Origin: a bacterium
GTDB lineage: Bacteria > T1Sed10-126
Direction of reading: 5' to 3'
Assembly: GCA_003554945.1 (NCBI GenBank)
Contig: PWHN01000018.1
Coordinates: 1-41,279 of the forward strand
DNA length: 41,279 bases
The first letter of the stretch is position 1. Each line of letters opens with the position of its first letter. Positions 37,585-41,279 of this stretch are shown here, one piece after another. Below the pieces are notes generated by a model. The model worked only from the letters and a program-made list of their open reading frames with translations. It had not been told where the DNA came from and ran no database searches. The position numbers and the translations under genes are program-made.

Positions 37585-38847
37585 TTACCCCGTATAGTTA
37601 ATTTTATCTGCTCTAAGCTCGGCTCCTGCAGCTGAATGAACTCTGGCGCGGACTGCCTCCCCCCGCTGACAATCACCTTCTACCGTCGCCGGTAAATAGT
37701 GTTCCGTATAACCGCACCATTTTCCTTTGCTCTGCCCTTCTATAACAACTTCAACTTCTCTATCATTCCATTTGCGGGCAAATTTTTTCCTCAGGTCCGC
37801 CGCCACCCCGCGCAACTGCTCGCTTCTCTCCCTCTTAACCTTCGAATGCAGCTTGTCGTTTAGCTGCGCGGCTTCTGTTCCCGGGCGCTCACTATAACGA
37901 AAAACATGGGCGCGGGAAAGTCTCATATTTTTTAACAGATTTACTGTCTGCAAAAAGTCCTCCTCAGTCTCCCCCGGAAATCCGACCATTAAATCGGCAT
38001 TCAATGCAAAGCTGTCATCATAGCTGTCACATGTCTCTCTTATTTTCAATAAATCCTCACGGCGGTATTTACGTCCCATTCTGGCCAGGACATCATTTGA
38101 GCCGCTCTGAATCGGCAGGTAAAGGTAATTGCAAAAATTACTGCTGGTCGCGATTAAATCCAGCAGCTCCTCGCTGAGGTCCTGGGGTTCCAGCGAGCTC
38201 AGTCGAACACGAAAATTTGGAGCCAGCCTATCAATCTCCTGAAGTAGATCAAAAAGTGTTATCTCGGAAGTCAATCCCCGGCCGTAAAGTCCAAGGTGGA
38301 CTCCAGTTAAAACAACCTCGTTATAGTCGGCTTCCAGCCGCTTTAAATCCTCCAGGACTGCTTCTTTCTTTCGACTCCATAAATTTGTGCGAACGTGGGG
38401 AACGATGCAGTAGCTGCAGAACTCGCTGCAACCGTCCTGGATTTTGTAAAATTTTCTGGTCTTAAACCTGACTCCCTCTTTCTTGCCTCCATCCGGTGGA
38501 AAATCGCAGTAATGTTTGCGCAGATAAGCGGGCAGCTTTAACTTCTCATCACCCGGAAAATTAACGTCGACTTCCGGCAGCTTGTCTGACGTCTGTTCTC
38601 CCAGCAGGTTGGCGTAACAACCGGTAAAAATTATCTTCGCCCCGGGATTTTCTCGGCGCACCCGCCGCACCTGTTTTCGCAAACGGGCCGCCGCTGCTTT
38701 AGTTATACAGCAACTGTTAACCACATAAACGTCGGTTTTTTCATAATCTCCGACAAGGGTAAAGCCCTCCTCCAACAGCCGGCGCTGGAGCGTCTCACTT
38801 TCCGCCTGATTTAGCCGGCAGCCGAAAGTGTCCACGTTGACCTTCAT
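37585..38847 (-). CDS. mtaB: tRNA (N6-threonylcarbamoyladenosine(37)-C2)-methylthiotransferase
   Basis: About 420 residues. Radical SAM methylthiotransferase that adds methylthio to t6A37. An N-terminal MTTase domain (VDTFGCRLNQAESE, VNSCCITKAAAARLRKQ, IFTGCYANL) is followed by the radical-SAM CxxxCxxC in GCSEFCSYCIVPHVR, then a TRAM-like C-terminus. CRLNQAE and CCITKAA favour MtaB over MiaB. tsaC in the same window makes the upstream modification. ATG 38847 is chosen over the TTG at 38868 because the family starts at MKVNVDTFGC. Confidence 0.93.
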   Translation of the reverse strand: MKVNVDTFGCRLNQAESETLQRRLLEEGFTLVGDYEKTDVYVVNSCCITKAAAARLRKQVRRVRRENPGAKIIFTGCYANLLGEQTSDKLPEVDVNFPGDEKLKLPAYLRKHYCDFPPDGGKKEGVRFKTRKFYKIQDGCSEFCSYCIVPHVRTNLWSRKKEAVLEDLKRLEADYNEVVLTGVHLGLYGRGLTSEITLFDLLQEIDRLAPNFRVRLSSLEPQDLSEELLDLIATSSNFCNYLYLPIQSGSNDVLARMGRKYRREDLLKIRETCDSYDDSFALNADLMVGFPGETEEDFLQTVNLLKNMRLSRAHVFRYSERPGTEAAQLNDKLHSKVKRERSEQLRGVAADLRKKFARKWNDREVEVVIEGQSKGKWCGYTEHYLPATVEGDCQRGEAVRARVHSAAGAELRADKINYTG

Positions 38848-38937
38848 ATCTATTAGCCTACCGGTCAAAATCTGCTGAGGTGAAGATTAACACTATCCGG
38901 TGGCCACAATTCGTTCCGATTTTTAAGTGCAATAATT

Positions 38938-39993
38938 TCACCAGCTTATCGAAACTTCTCCCACTAAGCCCTCAAATTCGTGTTTGCCCTGGCTTCCCTC
39001 GAAGTTATCGTCCTGGTTTACATATTCCAGCTTCGCCAGCGTCAGCGGATTTATTTCGTAACCGACTCCTATCTGCAGCCGGTTCACCCGCCCTTCTTCC
39101 TCATACGCGAGGGCACCATATCTTGCGCCGCAGTGGCCAAGCTGACCAAGCCGGTGACGCCCTTCTACAGACCAGTAGTCAACTTCATCCTCCTCCAGCT
39201 CAAGCCGTCCAACGTGACCGTAAAATGAGAGCGGTATCTCATACGTCTCGAGGTCGTAGTCCAGGTCCGCCTGGTAGGCATCAATTTTACTCTCTTCGTC
39301 CAGAGGATTTGGCTCTAAATCCTTTATTAATCCGCCATAGGCCGCGGCTGAATTTCCCGAGTAAGCAAAGTTTGTCGTCTCACCGTTGTCATCCGTAGAA
39401 TGATCTACCCGGTAGTAGGAAACCGACCCCTGCAATCCCGGGAAAAGCCGGCGCCAGAGCTTGGCTGTGACGGCAAAACCACGGTCCTCTTCAAATCCTG
39501 CCCCCTCAATCCCGTTAGTTACTGAAGCGCTCCATCCAGTAAGCCCGTAAGCCCCGGACAGCTCGGCTCCTATCTGCTCTACAGCCGGGTCCACAAGGGC
39601 GTTACCAACCAGGTAGTTGTCCTGCACGTCGGCGTTACCCGAGCGATAGCGGCCCTGGTCGCCATAATTGATTTCAAATCGCCCGAGCCGCAAGTCAACG
39701 TCAGCAATAACTTCACGCTGATTAACAAACAGCTCGCTAATCTCTACTTCCTCAGCTTCTGAGGCTTCCAGAACAAGCTGACCCTCGAGCTCACGAATCA
39801 ACTCTGCCTTCAGCTCAAGATTAAATAACGTCTCCCCGAAACCGGCCTCCATATCAGCAGCCGCTCCTGTATCACCCTCGAGCACGTTCAACCGCTGAAC
39901 AGCGCTAACCTCGTAATCTAACCAGGCCCAGCCTGATGACGGTATCACAATTATAAACAGACAGAAAATAGTGCAAGCTATAACTTTTTTCAC
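38938..39993 (-). CDS. Porin-like outer-membrane beta-barrel protein
   Basis: 351 residues. Signal peptide (VIACTIFCLFIIVIPSSGWA) and then alternating strands with acidic loops (EASEAEEVEISELFV, DVDLRLGRFEINYG, AKLEYVNQDDNFEG). The C-terminal strand ends in Trp (GEVSISW), compatible with barrel insertion. No motif identifies the substrate. GTG 39993 has GGGAGG 8 bases upstream. It is the first gene before mtaB, but a gap of about 90 bases makes operon membership uncertain. Supports the diderm character of the cell. Confidence 0.8.
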   Translation of the reverse strand: MKKVIACTIFCLFIIVIPSSGWAWLDYEVSAVQRLNVLEGDTGAAADMEAGFGETLFNLELKAELIRELEGQLVLEASEAEEVEISELFVNQREVIADVDLRLGRFEINYGDQGRYRSGNADVQDNYLVGNALVDPAVEQIGAELSGAYGLTGWSASVTNGIEGAGFEEDRGFAVTAKLWRRLFPGLQGSVSYYRVDHSTDDNGETTNFAYSGNSAAAYGGLIKDLEPNPLDEESKIDAYQADLDYDLETYEIPLSFYGHVGRLELEEDEVDYWSVEGRHRLGQLGHCGARYGALAYEEEGRVNRLQIGVGYEINPLTLAKLEYVNQDDNFEGSQGKHEFEGLVGEVSISW

Positions 39994-40144
39994 TGCCTAT
40001 CCCTCCCGTAGCAGAAAACTTTTTCCTCTTTCATTTTGTTAAATAATAACATAATCTTCCCCTTGCTGCAGCGGCCTCTTTCTCAATTTTTGCATAGATT
40101 TTCTATGACTTATCGCTGGTTACCTTTGGCCATTCAATGCAAGG

Positions 40145-41098
40145 TCAAATAAACTCTCCATCGACCGACTGATCTATCTTGATATCAACCGGAATCTCCA
40201 TCTCCTCCATCCCCGGTGGCGCCTCCTCGCCGGGAATCATTCTCATTGTCCCTTCCGCTTCCATGACTCCCTCCCAGCCGAGCACCATGTGAGTATCTCT
40301 ATCGATGTAAACGGAGCCCGTATATTTACCGTCTAAATCGAAATCAATCGACATCTGCTCCCCCACGTCAAATATCGTTTCTTCGTCTTCGAGCGGCTTA
40401 ATGGAGGCTTCGTAGCTCAGTTCATGTCGGTCCGGATGTGCCTCGACATATGTCAGGGTGGATTCAATTAGCAGCGGTACCGGCTGGGGCATTTCAAATT
40501 CTGCTTCCCAGCTATCACCCAGGCTGACAGCCCCGGCGTCATAATAACCGGCCATCTCGGCCATCCAGCCCATCATTGCCTCCTCGTCAAACATTTCCTC
40601 AAACTGGGACCGCATTTCCATCGGGGCCTCTTCCATTAACTCGTCCATAACCGCGTCCCAACCGCTGATCGACCGGACCTCGCCGCTGCGCGTAGTGGTT
40701 ATTAAAATTTTCTTACCCACCAGAGCCGCCAGCGAACTCATCTCCTCGTCGCCCGTTTCCGGGTCACTCGAATCAAAACTTTTCTGTTCTTCCTGACCCA
40801 TTCCCACCATGTCCATTTCTGTAGCTACCCGAGTATATTCAAATTCAGAATCAATTTCCTCCTCGCGGACGTCAAGAACTCGCATGATGTATTCATACGT
40901 CTGCTTCTGGTTCATCGTCATCTCGCTGCCAAAAATTGTCTGGATCATGGTCATGTCCTGGACCAGACTGTAGTGAATTTCATCACCTACTTCAGGCTGC
41001 ATTTCAAAATCAACCGCCGGAGATTGCTCACCACAACCGATAAATAAAAAGCCAGCCAATATCAGGAGAACAAACTGCAAAATGCTTGATTTTCTCAT
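40145..41098 (-). CDS. Lipoprotein with DUF6263-like domain
   Basis: 317 residues. Signal peptide with a lipobox (FLFIGC). The mature part starts VDFEMQPEVGDEIHYSLVQD and is very rich in Met, Glu and Asp (for example MMGWMAEMAG). The opening, SGEVRSISGWD in the middle and DLDGKYTGSVYIDRDTHMVLG in the last third resemble DUF6263-type lipoproteins of unknown function. The high Met content is unusual. ATG 41098 has GGGTGA 7 bases upstream. Transcribed alone, about 150 bases before the porin gene. Confidence 0.75.
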   Translation of the reverse strand: MRKSSILQFVLLILAGFLFIGCGEQSPAVDFEMQPEVGDEIHYSLVQDMTMIQTIFGSEMTMNQKQTYEYIMRVLDVREEEIDSEFEYTRVATEMDMVGMGQEEQKSFDSSDPETGDEEMSSLAALVGKKILITTTRSGEVRSISGWDAVMDELMEEAPMEMRSQFEEMFDEEAMMGWMAEMAGYYDAGAVSLGDSWEAEFEMPQPVPLLIESTLTYVEAHPDRHELSYEASIKPLEDEETIFDVGEQMSIDFDLDGKYTGSVYIDRDTHMVLGWEGVMEAEGTMRMIPGEEAPPGMEEMEIPVDIKIDQSVDGEFI

Positions 41099-41150
41099 CT
41101 TTCATCACCCTTTCGATAAAATAATTGTGCCCGTTTAACATCCATTTGGT

Positions 41151-41279
41151 TAATTAGAGCCTCTCCGAAAAGTCCCCTCTCCCCTGGAGGGAGAGGGCTA
41201 GGGTGAGGGGGATAAAACGTCACAACCGTTGTTCGGCCTCTACGAGGCCTCTTCACCCCCACCTTAATCCTCCCCCCTC
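41151..41279. repeat. CCCTCTCCCC-type MITE-like element at window edge
   Basis: Begins TAATTAGAGCCTCTCCGAAA, then CCCCTCTCCCCTGGAGGGAG and GGGCTAGGGTGAGGGGG, followed by CACCCCCACCTTAATCCTCC at the edge. The left end matches 24319 with few changes. The element or cluster continues beyond the window. Confidence 0.6.

Overview
The window looks like a chromosome segment of an anaerobic, flagellated, diderm (outer-membrane-bearing) Firmicute-like bacterium. Halanaerobiales-type organisms fit best, but this is inferred from gene content and not proven. The evidence is: P- and L-ring flagellar genes (flgI, flgH) plus several beta-barrel and OmpA-type outer-membrane proteins; a gene order close to the Bacillus prfA-prmC-ywlC-ywlE-rpiB-upp neighbourhood, with spoVG nearby; and a multi-subunit Mrp-type Na+/H+ antiporter with many very acidic proteins, which suits a saline or alkaline habitat. 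Almost every gene lies on the minus strand. The exception is a HEAT-repeat gene at about 6.9-7.7 kb.

Layout, by increasing coordinate; transcription runs mostly right to left. 0-1.5 kb: N-terminal part of an AddB/PD-(D/E)XK-type helicase-nuclease, cut by the window edge. 1.5-3.8 kb: a small membrane protein, a translationally coupled pair of orphan genes, and repeat-rich spacers. 3.8-6.6 kb: an operon of OmpA-like lipoprotein, outer-membrane beta-barrel and diguanylate cyclase. 6.8-7.7 kb: HEAT-repeat protein (+). 7.7-12.6 kb: an Mrp antiporter operon with overlapping genes, without an MrpA ND5-like subunit, whose last gene fuses MrpG to a PTS EIIA-like domain. 12.6-15.3 kb: a Thi4-like flavoprotein, galU, cysE and a HAMP membrane protein. 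15.8-21.8 kb: murA-flgF-flgG-flgA-flgH-flgI-flgJ. 22.1-24.2 kb: rpmE-prfA-prmC. 24.7-29.0 kb: tsaC/sua5-ywlE-(rpiB-upp fusion)-ispE-spoVG-EamA transporter. 29.2-33.7 kb: a degenerate Y-family polymerase homologue, a large membrane-spanning TPR protein and rsmI. 34.1-38.9 kb: mtaB, a PDZ/degenerate-M48 secreted protein, an orphan gene and a thiS-thiG fusion. 38.9-41.1 kb: a porin-like protein and a lipoprotein.

The conserved operons are separated by spacers full of dispersed non-coding repeats: at least two MITE-like families, a compound repeat of about 100 bp present twice, rich in GCGAGC/GGCGAA words, several C-run/G-run hairpins, and 8-bp-type tandem microrepeats. Several genes appear to start at codons other than ATG, GTG or TTG.

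No single unmistakable new defence or mobile system is visible. The most interesting items are the MrpG-EIIA fusion (possible phosphotransfer control of an ion antiporter), the RpiB-Upp fusion inside an otherwise conserved gene order, pseudo-enzymes of the Y-polymerase and M48 families, thiamin-thiazole genes with odd architecture, an FlgH without a lipobox cysteine, and the repeat families.
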